Source: Alteromonas macleodii (lineage in GTDB: Bacteria; Pseudomonadota; Gammaproteobacteria; Enterobacterales; Alteromonadaceae). From it: a stretch of DNA of 64,000 nucleotides. Where the stretch lies: NCBI RefSeq assembly GCF_903772925.1, contig NZ_LR812090.1:1260333-1324332 (forward strand), in the 5' to 3' direction. The notes beneath the pieces are model-generated. The model saw only the letters and a program-made list of their open reading frames with translations, was not told the origin of the DNA and searched no databases. Below, in pieces: positions 1 to 7,970 of this stretch; the stretch's first letter is position 1; each line of letters begins with the position of its first letter. Made by a program: the position numbers and the translations under genes.

Positions 1-289
1 CGCGTCTTGATGAAAAAAGTTCGCCGATTTCTGCCGCCACCGTGGCATTTTTAGCTAAGCATAAGGATCCTGAGGTACCGGTATCTAGGCGGTGACAAAG
101 GTGCAATTCTTTAACGGCGAGCTGCTTTTTTAAAACAGTAACAATACCGTCTACCTTTCCTGCTTTAATACCTTTCGTTGGATGTTGTTTTACGCCAGTT
201 TCGTCGACAGCATCGTGCATGGCAACGCCAACAGGCTTATTAACGACGATAAGATCAGCGTTTTCAACGAGGATAGGAATGTGTAGCAC
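1..289 (-). CDS. Pseudouridine synthase, RluA family (5' part only)
   Basis: The gene runs off the left edge, so only about 96 N-terminal residues are visible. RluA-type enzymes isomerise uridine to pseudouridine in rRNA or tRNA. The reverse strand translates as an N-terminus reading LVENADLIVVNKPVGVAMH, then HRLDTGTSG around residues 68-76. This matches the family signature HRLDxxTSG, which contains the catalytic aspartate. No S4 domain precedes the catalytic domain, as in the short single-domain members. The start is a GTG whose last base on the coding strand side overlaps the TAG stop of the upstream HPt gene, suggesting translational coupling. The target nucleotide cannot be assigned from this fragment. 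Confidence 0.85.
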   Translation of the reverse strand, partial: MLHIPILVENADLIVVNKPVGVAMHDAVDETGVKQHPTKGIKAGKVDGIVTVLKKQLAVKELHLCHRLDTGTSGSLCLAKNATVAAEIGELFSSRR

Positions 290-849
290 TAGCTATTTTC
301 TAACTCTTCGATAGCTTCTTCATAATCTAGCTCGTCAACCGCATCGATAATAGCCGTGCGTTTTTCTTGAGGTAAGGCAAGGGCGTCTAGCCACTCGTCT
401 AGTTTATCCTGTGCAATAAACTCACTGGCTTTAAGTGCGGCCAATAACTGCTTTCGAGCTTGCTCAGCGGCAGCGCCATTTGCAGGGGCAGAAGCGGTAA
501 CTTCTGGCTCTTTGATTAATGCATCTACCGTGGTAATTGTCTCATTTAGCACGGCGACAAACGCAGGGTATTCATCAGCGACTTGTCCGTCGTTTCGAAA
601 GCTACTTTCAACAGGCTTGCTTGCATTGTGAAGCGCAAACATACCTAGATTTCCTGTTACGCCCTTGAGGGTATGAACAAGTGAATAAGCCTCAGTGAAG
701 TCACCCTTAGCAATATGTGCTTGTAAGTCAGCATCTAGAGAACGATATTCGTCCGTGAACTTACCTAGTAGGGTGAACAACAGTTTTTTGTTACCACTTA
801 ACTGTGACATTCCGAAGTCTATATCGAGTACTGTTGTTGACTGATCCAT
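289..849 (-). CDS. HPt (histidine phosphotransfer) domain protein
   Basis: A 186-residue protein with an N-terminal HPt domain (about residues 10-110). The motif HTLKGVTGNLG carries the probable phosphorylated histidine, H59. HPt proteins relay phosphate between hybrid sensor kinases and response regulators in the cytoplasm. Residues 112-128 are an Ala/Pro-rich linker, and the rest is an acidic helical tail resembling the C-terminal tails of hybrid kinases. No kinase or receiver gene is in the visible neighbourhood, so the partner is unknown. The start codon has an AAAGGAT ribosome site just upstream. The stop overlaps the GTG start of the pseudouridine synthase gene by one base, implying co-transcription. 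Confidence 0.8.
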   Translation of the reverse strand: MDQSTTVLDIDFGMSQLSGNKKLLFTLLGKFTDEYRSLDADLQAHIAKGDFTEAYSLVHTLKGVTGNLGMFALHNASKPVESSFRNDGQVADEYPAFVAVLNETITTVDALIKEPEVTASAPANGAAAEQARKQLLAALKASEFIAQDKLDEWLDALALPQEKRTAIIDAVDELDYEEAIEELENS

Positions 850-1184
850 ACATCTATCCTTTTATTTCGCAACTTCTTTTCGGACAATTTCTAGTCCAAA
901 CGCAAACCATTTGTCAGTTCATTCGTACCACTTAACGAATTCAACTGGCTAAAGCCTTTATTACTAAAGACTATGAAGTGTAAGTGTATTTCAGAAATAC
1001 ACAAATTAATACATCCATAGCAAAGTCGAAGCAAGTAAAGCGTTAAAAAGTCTGGTAGTCTTCAAAAATTCGCTCGCGCTTTTGAAATCGCAACTTCATT
1101 CTTGACCGCCAAGTTAAGTGGTTACGGCAAAATGTAGTTAGAGTGAAGGCGAGTGAAACATGTAGTAATTGAAAAGGAATCATC
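850..1184. other. Divergent intergenic region with a 19-bp palindrome
   Basis: This 335-bp gap separates the divergent HPt and M16 peptidase genes and must hold both promoters. The only structure that stands out is the perfect palindrome at 984-1002. I found no convincing small gene; the open frames present are short and lack ribosome sites. Confidence 0.6.
984..1002. promoter_or_regulatory. Perfect 19-bp palindrome, candidate operator
   Basis: The sequence GTGTATTTCAGAAATACAC is a perfect inverted repeat with 9-bp arms around one central base. It is followed by AT-rich sequence and is not followed by a T-run, so it does not look like a terminator. It sits between two divergent genes, where a dimeric regulator could act. 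The regulator is not identifiable. Confidence 0.4.
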
Positions 1185-4055
1185 ATGTCAGGAAAACTGA
1201 CCCTTCGTACCCTCTTAATGGCCATAGGCGTTATTGCAGTATCAGCGTGTCAGCACGTGCAGGAAGAACAGGCGACTAGTAAATCAGATACCGCCGCAAC
1301 GACATCAAATAGCGTTTCTATTCCTTATGAAAAATATACGCTTGCTAACGGGCTGACCGTCATCCTTCACGAAGACCATTCTGACCCGCTGGTGCACGTC
1401 GATGTAACTTATCACGTTGGTTCGGCACGAGAAGAAATTGGCAAATCTGGCTTTGCCCACTTCTTCGAGCACATGATGTTTCAAGGGTCAAAACACGTTG
1501 CTGATGAACAGCATTTTAAAGTTATTACAGAATCTGGTGGCAATTTAAACGGTACGACTAATACCGATCGCACTAACTACTTTGAAACTGTGCCGGCAAA
1601 CCAGTTAGAAAAAGTGTTATGGCTTGAGTCTGATCGAATGGGCTACCTGCTAGAAGCCGTAGACCAAACCAAGTTTGAAAATCAAAGAGAGACAGTTAAG
1701 AACGAACGCGCACAGCGGGTGGACAATCAGCCTTACGGGTTGCGTTTTGAGCTTAATGGCGAAGCGCTTTATCCTGAAGGGCACCCGTATTCGTGGATGA
1801 CTATTGGTTATGTAGAAGACTTAGATCGGGTAGACGTAAACGACCTGAAAGCCTTCTTTAAGCGCTGGTATGGCCCTAATAATGCTGTGCTAACCATAGG
1901 TGGCGATATCGATGTAGCTAAAACTAAAGCCTGGGTGAAGAAGTACTTCGGCGAAATACCAGCTGGCCCTGCAGTAGAAGAGCCTGAGCCACAGCAGGTG
2001 ACGTTAAACGAAACCCGTTATGTCACTCTTGAAGATAAGGTTCACCTTCCACTTCTTCAAATAACCTATCCAACGGTATACGGTCGCCACGAAGATGAAG
2101 CGCCGCTTGATGTTTTAGCCGATATTTTAGGTGGTGGTAAAACTTCATTGTTTTATAAAAACTTAGTAAAAGAGGGCATGGCAGTGCAGGCTGTGGTGTC
2201 TCACCCTTGCCGTGAACTCGCCTGTGAATTTCAGCTACTTGCTTTGGCTAACCCTGCAAAAATCACTTCACTCTCAACACTTCAAAATGTGCTGAATGAA
2301 ACACTTAAAGAGTTTGAAACAAGAGGTGTCACCACCGATGATTTAGCGCGAACAAAAGGTAAAATTGAAGCGCGTACGGTGTTTGGCTTACAAAGTGTGT
2401 CTGGCAAAGTGTCAGCCCTTGCTGCTAACGAAACCTTTTATCAAACGCCCGATTTAATAGCCGAAGATATTGAGCGCTATAACGCGGTAACGGCTGAAGA
2501 CATCATGCGCGTTTACAACAAGTATATTAAAGATGCTAACAGTGTAGTGCTGAGTGTTGTGCCCAAAGGCCAGGTGCAACTAGCTGCAGCGGAGCAAAAC
2601 TTTGAGCGCCCGGTAAGAAATATTGAGATAGAAACCGCCGAAATTACAGATGACGATGCCTTTGCCAGCGCAGTATCAAGTTTCGATAGAAGCGAAATGC
2701 CAAAGGCTGGCGAGGCACCGGTTGTAGAAGTCCCCGATTATTGGGAAGCTGAACTTGCTAACGGTATAGAAATGCTTGGCGTTACCAGTACTGAAACTCC
2801 AACGGTAACGTTTACCCTAGGCATGGACGGTGGCATGTTGCTAGACCCTGAAGGTAAAGCTGGAACGGCTTATCTGACCGCTTTGCTTATGAATGAAACT
2901 ACAAAAAATTACAGTAACGAAGCATTGGCTAACGAGCTTGCTAAGCTGGGAAGTGCTATCCGTTTCAGCACTGCTGGTAGGTATTCGCAAGTCTATGTAT
3001 CAACATTAACTAAGCATCTAGATGAAACCTTAGCACTGTTAAAAGAAAAGTTGTTCAACCCTGCGTTTACGCAAGAAGACTTCAACCGTATGAAAGAGCG
3101 GGTTGTACAGGGGCTACAGCAGCAAGCGAAAACGCCTTCAAGCCTGGCGCGTCGTGCACGAGATCTCATCATGTTTGGGGAAGAGAATCGCGTAAGCCTG
3201 CCTGACGAAGGTACATTAGAATCAGTACAAAACATCACGTTAGAAGACGTTAAAACGTTTTACACCAATTATTACTCACCTGATAAAGCGAGTATTGTGG
3301 TTGTCGGTAATTTACCGAAAGAGGCTATGGTAAATACTTTAGACTTCATCGGTCAGTGGAAAGGTCAAACCTATGAGTTCGCTGATTACAGTGACTTCCC
3401 TAACTATGAAGAAAATCAGATATTCCTGGTAGACAGCCCAGAAGCGGTACAGTCAGTGGTATACCTAGTTGATCGAAGCCTGCCTTTTGATGCAACAGGC
3501 GATCACTTTAAGTCCCGTCTTATGAACTTTCCGTTAGGTGGGGCATTTAATAGCCGTATAAATCTTAACTTGCGAGAAGATAAAGGTTTCACCTATGGAG
3601 CAAATAGCGGTTTTGTGGGTGGTAAAACCCTTGGATGGTTTGAAGCAAGTACCGACCTAACCGCTGCCAATACAGGTGAAGGAATTTCTGAAATTCTAAA
3701 AGAGATTAATCGCTACCGCACTGAGGGCGTGACTGAGGAAGAAATAGCCTTTATGCGCAATGCCTTTACGCTAAGCGATGCGTTAGAATTTGAAACGCCT
3801 GCTAGTAAAGCGCGCTTCTTAAGACAGCTGCTCAGTTACGACTTGGAGAAAGGCTATCGTGAAGAGCAGCTTACTATTATTAACAATATTGATAAGGAAA
3901 CGATGGATGCGTTAGCAAAGCAATATTTGAATCTCGATAAGATGCAAATTATTGTAGTAGGTGATAAAGCTAAAATTTTGCCTCAGTTAAACGCGCTATC
4001 GATGCCAATTATCGAGTTATCAGTAGAGAGTAATACCCGAGAAACGTTAAACTGA
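1185..4055 (+). CDS. M16 family zinc metallopeptidase, lipoprotein, two M16 units
   Basis: This is a 956-residue insulinase/pitrilysin-type peptidase. The N-terminus is a lipoprotein signal with lipobox VSAC and lipidated Cys22, so it should be membrane-anchored in the envelope. The inverted zinc motif HFFEH lies at residues 92-96, with the downstream glutamate region ENQRETVKNERAQR at about 165. This makes the first half catalytic. The second half (from about residue 520) repeats the M16 fold but shows no HxxEH, as is usual for the structural half. Length fits the ~950-residue two-unit family. The start follows an AAAAGGAAT ribosome site. The substrate is unknown, though this family commonly degrades periplasmic peptides. 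Confidence 0.9.
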   Translation: MSGKLTLRTLLMAIGVIAVSACQHVQEEQATSKSDTAATTSNSVSIPYEKYTLANGLTVILHEDHSDPLVHVDVTYHVGSAREEIGKSGFAHFFEHMMFQGSKHVADEQHFKVITESGGNLNGTTNTDRTNYFETVPANQLEKVLWLESDRMGYLLEAVDQTKFENQRETVKNERAQRVDNQPYGLRFELNGEALYPEGHPYSWMTIGYVEDLDRVDVNDLKAFFKRWYGPNNAVLTIGGDIDVAKTKAWVKKYFGEIPAGPAVEEPEPQQVTLNETRYVTLEDKVHLPLLQITYPTVYGRHEDEAPLDVLADILGGGKTSLFYKNLVKEGMAVQAVVSHPCRELACEFQLLALANPAKITSLSTLQNVLNETLKEFETRGVTTDDLARTKGKIEARTVFGLQSVSGKVSALAANETFYQTPDLIAEDIERYNAVTAEDIMRVYNKYIKDANSVVLSVVPKGQVQLAAAEQNFERPVRNIEIETAEITDDDAFASAVSSFDRSEMPKAGEAPVVEVPDYWEAELANGIEMLGVTSTETPTVTFTLGMDGGMLLDPEGKAGTAYLTALLMNETTKNYSNEALANELAKLGSAIRFSTAGRYSQVYVSTLTKHLDETLALLKEKLFNPAFTQEDFNRMKERVVQGLQQQAKTPSSLARRARDLIMFGEENRVSLPDEGTLESVQNITLEDVKTFYTNYYSPDKASIVVVGNLPKEAMVNTLDFIGQWKGQTYEFADYSDFPNYEENQIFLVDSPEAVQSVVYLVDRSLPFDATGDHFKSRLMNFPLGGAFNSRINLNLREDKGFTYGANSGFVGGKTLGWFEASTDLTAANTGEGISEILKEINRYRTEGVTEEEIAFMRNAFTLSDALEFETPASKARFLRQLLSYDLEKGYREEQLTIINNIDKETMDALAKQYLNLDKMQIIVVGDKAKILPQLNALSMPIIELSVESNTRETLN

Positions 4056-4085
4056 TAGATTGATTTTTGTTGAATTTACATTATT

Positions 4086-4104
4086 GCCCCCCATAACAGG
4101 GGGC
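4086..4104 (+). other. C/G-rich hairpin between M16 peptidase and gshA
   Basis: A run of C and a run of G form a 6-bp GC stem with a 6-base ATAACA loop, 30 bases after the M16 stop. Only a weak T-rich stretch (TATATT) follows, so termination here would be partial at best. It may protect the 3' end of the upstream message. Confidence 0.4.
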
Positions 4105-4129
4105 TATATTGACATAACGGACCACCATT

Positions 4130-5728
4130 TTGACTGTAGACTCATCCCGTTTTGAAGCGCGCATTGCTGCGCTTAAGTCACCCGAATTTCTCGCTGCGCT
4201 AAAAGATATTAAGCGCGGTGTTGAGCGCGAAGCCCTTCGTATAAACCCGAACGGAACGTTGGCACAAACTCCCCATCCTAAACCGCTGGGATCTGCGCTA
4301 ACTCATGATTCAATCACTACAGATTTTTCTGAATCGTTGCTTGAGTTTATTACACCGCCAGAAAACAGTTCTGCCAAAACGATTTCTCAGTTAAAAGATA
4401 TCCATAGGTTTGTTATTGATAACATTGGTGACGAGCAAATATGGCCGCTAAGCATGCCGTGTTTTATCGAAGATGATGCCGATATTCCAATTGCTTACTT
4501 TGGTGAGTCAAATGTAGGGAAAATGAAACGGGTGTACCGCATCGGTCTTAAAAACCGTTACGGCAGTATGATGCAAGCTATCGCAGGCGTTCATTTTAAC
4601 TTTTCCTTACCAGACAGCTTTTGGAAACTTTGGGCTGAATTGAACGGCAAAGAATATTCGCAAGACCAGGTTTCAGCGGATTACTTTGGGTTAATTCGCA
4701 ACTATCGCCGCCTTTGCTGGCTAATACCTTATCTTTATGGCGCATCTCCCGCACTTTGCGGTTCATTCCTAAAAGGTAAAAAGCACGCTTTGCCATTTAA
4801 GAAAGTGGGTAAAGGTACTGTGTACATGCCTCATGCCACGTGCCTTAGAATGAGTGACTTAGGCTATACCAGCGCAGAGCAGTCGTCGCTTAAAATTTGT
4901 TACAACCAGCTCGACAACTACGTCAAGCTGTTGCGGGATGCTATGAATACACCGTCTTCGCGCTTCAGCCAATTTGCTGCTGGGGACGAAGGCAATTATC
5001 AACAGCTTAGCCGCAATATCATTCAGATTGAAAATGAGCTGTACTCGCCTATACGACCAAAGCAGCCTACCAAATCAATGGAAAAGCCAACAGATGCCTT
5101 GGTTCGCCGCGGTATCAATTACATTGAAGTACGTGCGCTAGACGTTAATCCGTTTTCCGCAGTGGGTATTTCACAGACCCAGTTTGATTTCTTAGATGTA
5201 TTTTTGGTTGCATGTTTGCTAATGCCAAGTGCTGAGCTCGATGAAACTCAACTTAACGAAGCGAAAGAAAACATGAATCGAGTAGTACTAGAGGGGAGAA
5301 ACCCAGACCTAGTGCTACAAAATGATGGGGTGGATATAACGTTACCTCAGTGGTGTACTTCGCTGTTTAAATCATTCGAACAGGCCGCTGAATTACTCGA
5401 TATGGCTAACGATACTTCTCGCTACAGTGAAGCGGTGAAAACTGAGCTTGCCAAAGTACAAGACCCCGAGTTAACGCCGTCAGGTAAACTGCTTTCTATG
5501 CTTTTAGAAGACGACAAAGATAATGGAGTGCTAGGATTAGAACTCGCACAGGCCTATCAATCTGAGATGAAGTCTTTTGAGTATACGGATACCGACGCCG
5601 CAGGATTTGCTGCCCAAGCTGAAGTATCGTTTGCTGCACAAAAAGAAATTGAAGCGGCTGATGAGAAAGACTTCGATACATTTATACGTGATTATTTCGC
5701 TGAAGCCCCAGCAAAAAAAAATGCCTGA
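4130..5728 (+). CDS. gshA: Glutamate-cysteine ligase (proteobacterial class)
   Basis: A 532-residue enzyme for the first, rate-limiting step of glutathione synthesis: ATP-dependent joining of glutamate and cysteine. The N-terminal block GVEREALRINPNG and the SESLLEFITPP segment are typical of the E. coli-type GshA family, whose members are about 520 residues long. The NYIEVRALDVNPF block is near residue 333. The only start that keeps the conserved N-terminus is a TTG at the given coordinate, with a weak GGA upstream. That could keep expression modest. The last codons run through nine consecutive A residues, and the stop lies inside a hairpin stem. No second biosynthetic gene (gshB) is adjacent. 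Confidence 0.95.
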   Translation: MTVDSSRFEARIAALKSPEFLAALKDIKRGVEREALRINPNGTLAQTPHPKPLGSALTHDSITTDFSESLLEFITPPENSSAKTISQLKDIHRFVIDNIGDEQIWPLSMPCFIEDDADIPIAYFGESNVGKMKRVYRIGLKNRYGSMMQAIAGVHFNFSLPDSFWKLWAELNGKEYSQDQVSADYFGLIRNYRRLCWLIPYLYGASPALCGSFLKGKKHALPFKKVGKGTVYMPHATCLRMSDLGYTSAEQSSLKICYNQLDNYVKLLRDAMNTPSSRFSQFAAGDEGNYQQLSRNIIQIENELYSPIRPKQPTKSMEKPTDALVRRGINYIEVRALDVNPFSAVGISQTQFDFLDVFLVACLLMPSAELDETQLNEAKENMNRVVLEGRNPDLVLQNDGVDITLPQWCTSLFKSFEQAAELLDMANDTSRYSEAVKTELAKVQDPELTPSGKLLSMLLEDDKDNGVLGLELAQAYQSEMKSFEYTDTDAAGFAAQAEVSFAAQKEIEAADEKDFDTFIRDYFAEAPAKKNA

Positions 5729-5743
5729 CATAGGTCAGGCATT
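5713..5743 (-). terminator. Hairpin with T-tract on the minus strand, overlapping the gshA stop
   Basis: A perfect 10-bp stem (AATGCCTGAC pairing with GTCAGGCATT, 4-base loop) encloses the gshA TGA. On the plus strand it is preceded by nine A and followed by AAAAGG, so it lacks a U-tract for gshA. Read on the minus strand it is a textbook intrinsic terminator with a long U-run. No minus-strand gene is nearby. Confidence 0.6.
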
Positions 5744-5795
5744 AAAAGGTTCCAGGGAAACACACATTTTACTAGAACATTAGTTAAGACAAGCT

Positions 5796-6434
5796 ATGAA
5801 CCAAAAGTTCAAAAAACTGGTTGTTTTTTTATCAACTCTCATCGTACTTTTTCCACTGTTTATCGCTGGGTGTGCAACTACGCCTCCTAAAGACATCAGT
5901 AATTTGTGTGAAATATTCTACGAAAAGGACGGTTGGTATGATGCAGCTGCTGACGCAAGAGATAAGTGGGGCGTGCCGATTCATGTGCCTATGGCCATGA
6001 TGTACCAGGAAAGCTCTTTCCGTCACGATGCGCTACCACCTCGCGATTATGTGTTCTTCGGGCTTATTCCTTGGGGGCGTGTCAGTTCGGCTTATGGTTA
6101 CTCGCAGGCTAAAACGCCTACGTGGGCAGACTACATGCGCGAGACTGATAATAGTGGTGCGGATAGGGATGATTTTGAAGATGCCATCGATTTTATGGGG
6201 TGGTTTATCTATAAATCGCAAAAAGTAAACGGTATTTCTAAATGGGACGCCTATGCACAATACCTTAACTATCACGAAGGGTGGGGCGGCTATAAACGCA
6301 GAAGCTATGACAGAAAACCTTGGCTTAAGAAAGTGGCGTCAAAAGTAAAAGCCCGCTCGCTACGTTACGCGACACAACTTAAAACCTGCGAAGAAGACCT
6401 GCAAAAAGGTTGGTTTATGAAGCTGTTTAGCTAA
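5796..6434 (+). CDS. Lipoprotein lytic transglycosylase (SLT-type domain)
   Basis: A 212-residue predicted outer-membrane lipoprotein. The signal peptide ends with the lipobox IAGC, giving lipidated Cys26. The segment MYQESSFRHDA, with probable catalytic Glu72, matches the ES motif of lysozyme-like soluble lytic transglycosylases. A later YGYSQAK block and the WDAYAQYLNYHEGW region complete the substrate cleft. These enzymes cleave murein glycan strands with 1,6-anhydro ends. The protein is short compared with MltC or Slt and has no extra binding domain. It lies 67 bp after gshA in the same direction, without a plus-strand terminator between them, so the two could share a transcript. The closest named paralogue is not certain. 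Confidence 0.8.
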   Translation: MNQKFKKLVVFLSTLIVLFPLFIAGCATTPPKDISNLCEIFYEKDGWYDAAADARDKWGVPIHVPMAMMYQESSFRHDALPPRDYVFFGLIPWGRVSSAYGYSQAKTPTWADYMRETDNSGADRDDFEDAIDFMGWFIYKSQKVNGISKWDAYAQYLNYHEGWGGYKRRSYDRKPWLKKVASKVKARSLRYATQLKTCEEDLQKGWFMKLFS

Positions 6435-6467
6435 CTTTAAAAAGCGAATATTTATTTTGTGTTTAAG

Positions 6468-6492
6468 ACGCGGCTTGTAAGTCGCGTTTTTT
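6468..6492 (+). terminator. Intrinsic terminator of the transglycosylase gene
   Basis: An ACGCG-based stem (with one G-U pair further in) is followed by six T, about 35 bases after the stop codon. Confidence 0.75.
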
Positions 6493-6527
6493 ATGTCAGT
6501 AAGAGAATGAGTAGTAAAAGAAAAAAT

Positions 6528-6553
6528 GAGGGATAGACGGGCGTCTACCCCTC
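6528..6553. other. Near-perfect 26-bp palindrome
   Basis: GAGGGATAGACG and CGTCTACCCCTC form 12-bp arms with a single mismatch around two G. No T-run follows on either strand, so this is not an obvious terminator. It may be an operator or an RNA hairpin. Confidence 0.4.
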
Positions 6554-6617
6554 AGCGACGCTAAGCCAAGACCGTTTTTTACCCAACGTCGAACAGGCAT
6601 TTACAAGATAGTGTAAA

Positions 6618-6632
6618 TGATAATGATTTGCA
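6618..6632. promoter_or_regulatory. Candidate Fur box
   Basis: TGATAATGATTTGCA fits the 7-1-7 Fur consensus (TGATAAT-N-ATTATCA) perfectly on the left half and at five of seven positions on the right. It lies about 140 bp before the 152-residue unknown gene, so iron control of that gene is an inference only. Confidence 0.4.
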
Positions 6633-6772
6633 ATAACTTTATGGCGTTATTTTTACTTTCTTTAAATTACGCAGTTTTCTTGGTTAGTTTGCAGGCGCAA
6701 TCCTAGATCCTACTTTATACTTTACTCACAACTAGCAATACTGCATTAGGTAGAAAGTAGCGACAGCAATGT

Positions 6773-7231
6773 ATGGACAATGAAAAATTTAGCGCACATG
6801 GCGAGGTTAGAGCTCTCTTCATAGAAGATAAGCGAATATTAACCATCGATCTTAGCGGCCCTTTCAATTTAGAATTTATCCGTAAGTATCAACGTGTGGT
6901 GGGCGCAGAAAGAAGAAAGATTAATGTTCCTTGTTGGGCAAGCCTAGTTAATGTTTATGGCTTAGCGCTCGCGCCCATGGAAGCTACAGACGATGCACAA
7001 CTAATAGTAGATGAAGCCGTTGATTCAGGGCTTGTTGCCACTGCTGTGGTTCTTCATGAACCAGAGGGACTCGCACTGCAGCAAAAGTTCTGGTCCAGAA
7101 TTTACGATGCGTCCACGTTGCCTTTCCAATTTTTTAGCGAAACACCTAAAGCCTCAGAGTGGTTGAGCGAGAAAATTACTTCTGGCATGCGCTCGAAGGG
7201 CGTTTATCAAAACAACAACATTATAAGGTAA
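6773..7231 (+). CDS. Hypothetical protein, possible SpoIIAA/STAS-like fold
   Basis: I do not recognise this 152-residue protein firmly. It has no signal peptide or membrane segment, so it should be cytoplasmic. The predicted order is strand-helix-strand-helix-strand-helix-strand-helix: RILTIDLSG, an EFIRKYQRVVG helix, WASLVNVYG, a QLIVDEAVDSG helix, then ATAVVLHEP and a C-terminal helix. This resembles the small alpha/beta SpoIIAA-like proteins. The next gene shows the same order, so the two may be distant paralogues. A Fur-like box lies upstream. Function is unknown. Confidence 0.65.
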   Translation: MDNEKFSAHGEVRALFIEDKRILTIDLSGPFNLEFIRKYQRVVGAERRKINVPCWASLVNVYGLALAPMEATDDAQLIVDEAVDSGLVATAVVLHEPEGLALQQKFWSRIYDASTLPFQFFSETPKASEWLSEKITSGMRSKGVYQNNNIIR

Positions 7232-7366
7232 GGGATAAAAGGTACGAACAGTGCGAACTCATTCGTTTTCTCGGTTGCTATCTTTGCAATCACTTCTTTT
7301 GCATTAAATGATCTAAGCATCACCACACTTCCTATCAATTCTATAAAGGCATAACAGGAGGTAGCC

Positions 7367-7783
7367 ATGGTAGGAAGTCAGCATCAATATCGTTTTTTCA
7401 ACGTCAATAACGTGCTATTTGATATCCCAAGCAGCGTATACGACGACAGAACGGTAGACGAATGGTTTGCGGCGATTGTTAAAGAAGGGAGAAAGAGAGA
7501 ACATTGGGTAATATTCTCTATTCCAGATAAAAGTCTAACTGTCACCCATACAGCAGCAGAACAACTCTGTAGTCGATTACCCTATTTAAAATCTTACGGT
7601 TGCCTTGGATTTTTGCTTTTAGCGACCCACACTAACGCAAAGATATTTCAGCACAGTTTAAAAGCTACGCCCTCTAACTTTGACGTGAAAGTGAGTGAGT
7701 CGATGGAAACACTTTGTAGGTCTGCTGAGTTAATGTTAGGAAGTGAAAACGAGCTTAATATCTTTAACCGTTTTAAACCGTAA
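7367..7783 (+). CDS. Hypothetical protein, similar topology to its upstream neighbour
   Basis: This 138-residue soluble protein is not recognised. It has the same alternating pattern as the preceding gene: NVLFDIPSS, a VDEWFAAIVKEG helix, HWVIFSIPD, an AAEQLCSRLPYLKS helix, GFLLLATHT, then two further helices. The start is well supported by a perfect AGGAGGT ribosome site four bases before ATG, which suggests strong translation. The 135-bp gap before it has room for its own promoter. Three cysteines are present, but no metal-binding pattern is apparent. A role cannot be assigned. Confidence 0.65.
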   Translation: MVGSQHQYRFFNVNNVLFDIPSSVYDDRTVDEWFAAIVKEGRKREHWVIFSIPDKSLTVTHTAAEQLCSRLPYLKSYGCLGFLLLATHTNAKIFQHSLKATPSNFDVKVSESMETLCRSAELMLGSENELNIFNRFKP

Positions 7784-7852
7784 TAACCTTGTAATCTACG
7801 TCAGCCAAAAAAGCTTGATGACTTTTAAAAACGGTTTGAAGCACACCATAAT

Positions 7853-7866
7853 TTGACCTGGATCAA
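7853..7866. promoter_or_regulatory. FNR/Anr-type box 1
   Basis: TTGACCTGGATCAA matches the FNR consensus TTGAT-N4-ATCAA at nine of ten defined positions. Its centre is 50 bp upstream of the centre of box 2, about five helical turns. Confidence 0.7.
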
Positions 7867-7902
7867 GCATACTAGACGCAGCCATATGGCTAATTTTTAC
7901 TA

Positions 7903-7916
7903 TTGATCTAGATCAT
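7903..7916. promoter_or_regulatory. FNR/Anr-type box 2
   Basis: TTGATCTAGATCAT matches TTGAT-N4-ATCAA at nine of ten positions. It lies about 55-68 bp before the ATG of the 41-residue membrane protein, compatible with activation near position -41 if transcription starts shortly before the ribosome site. Confidence 0.7.
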
Positions 7917-7970
7917 AATCTTCAAGGCAAGTCTTCTCTATTATTCACTTAGTTAAAGAGGAGACTTATT

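Larger units (their letters stand above)
6435..6772. other. 338-bp gene-free stretch with terminator, palindrome and Fur-like box
   Basis: Apart from the three elements listed separately (6468-6492, 6528-6553, 6618-6632), I see no gene here. The last 100 bases are AT-rich and presumably hold the promoter of the next gene. Confidence 0.6.

Noticed and set aside
1043..1225. A 60-codon minus-strand frame before the M16 peptidase
   Set aside because: It overlaps the promoter and start of the peptidase gene and has no homology or ribosome site.
3241..4055. A possible second active site in the C-terminal half of the M16 peptidase
   Set aside because: No HxxEH motif is present there; the half is the usual non-catalytic M16 unit.
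5577..5783. A frame-shifted extension of gshA through the nine-A run
   Set aside because: The zero-frame stop gives the expected family length; the +1 extension has no homology. Only the slippery run itself is worth noting.
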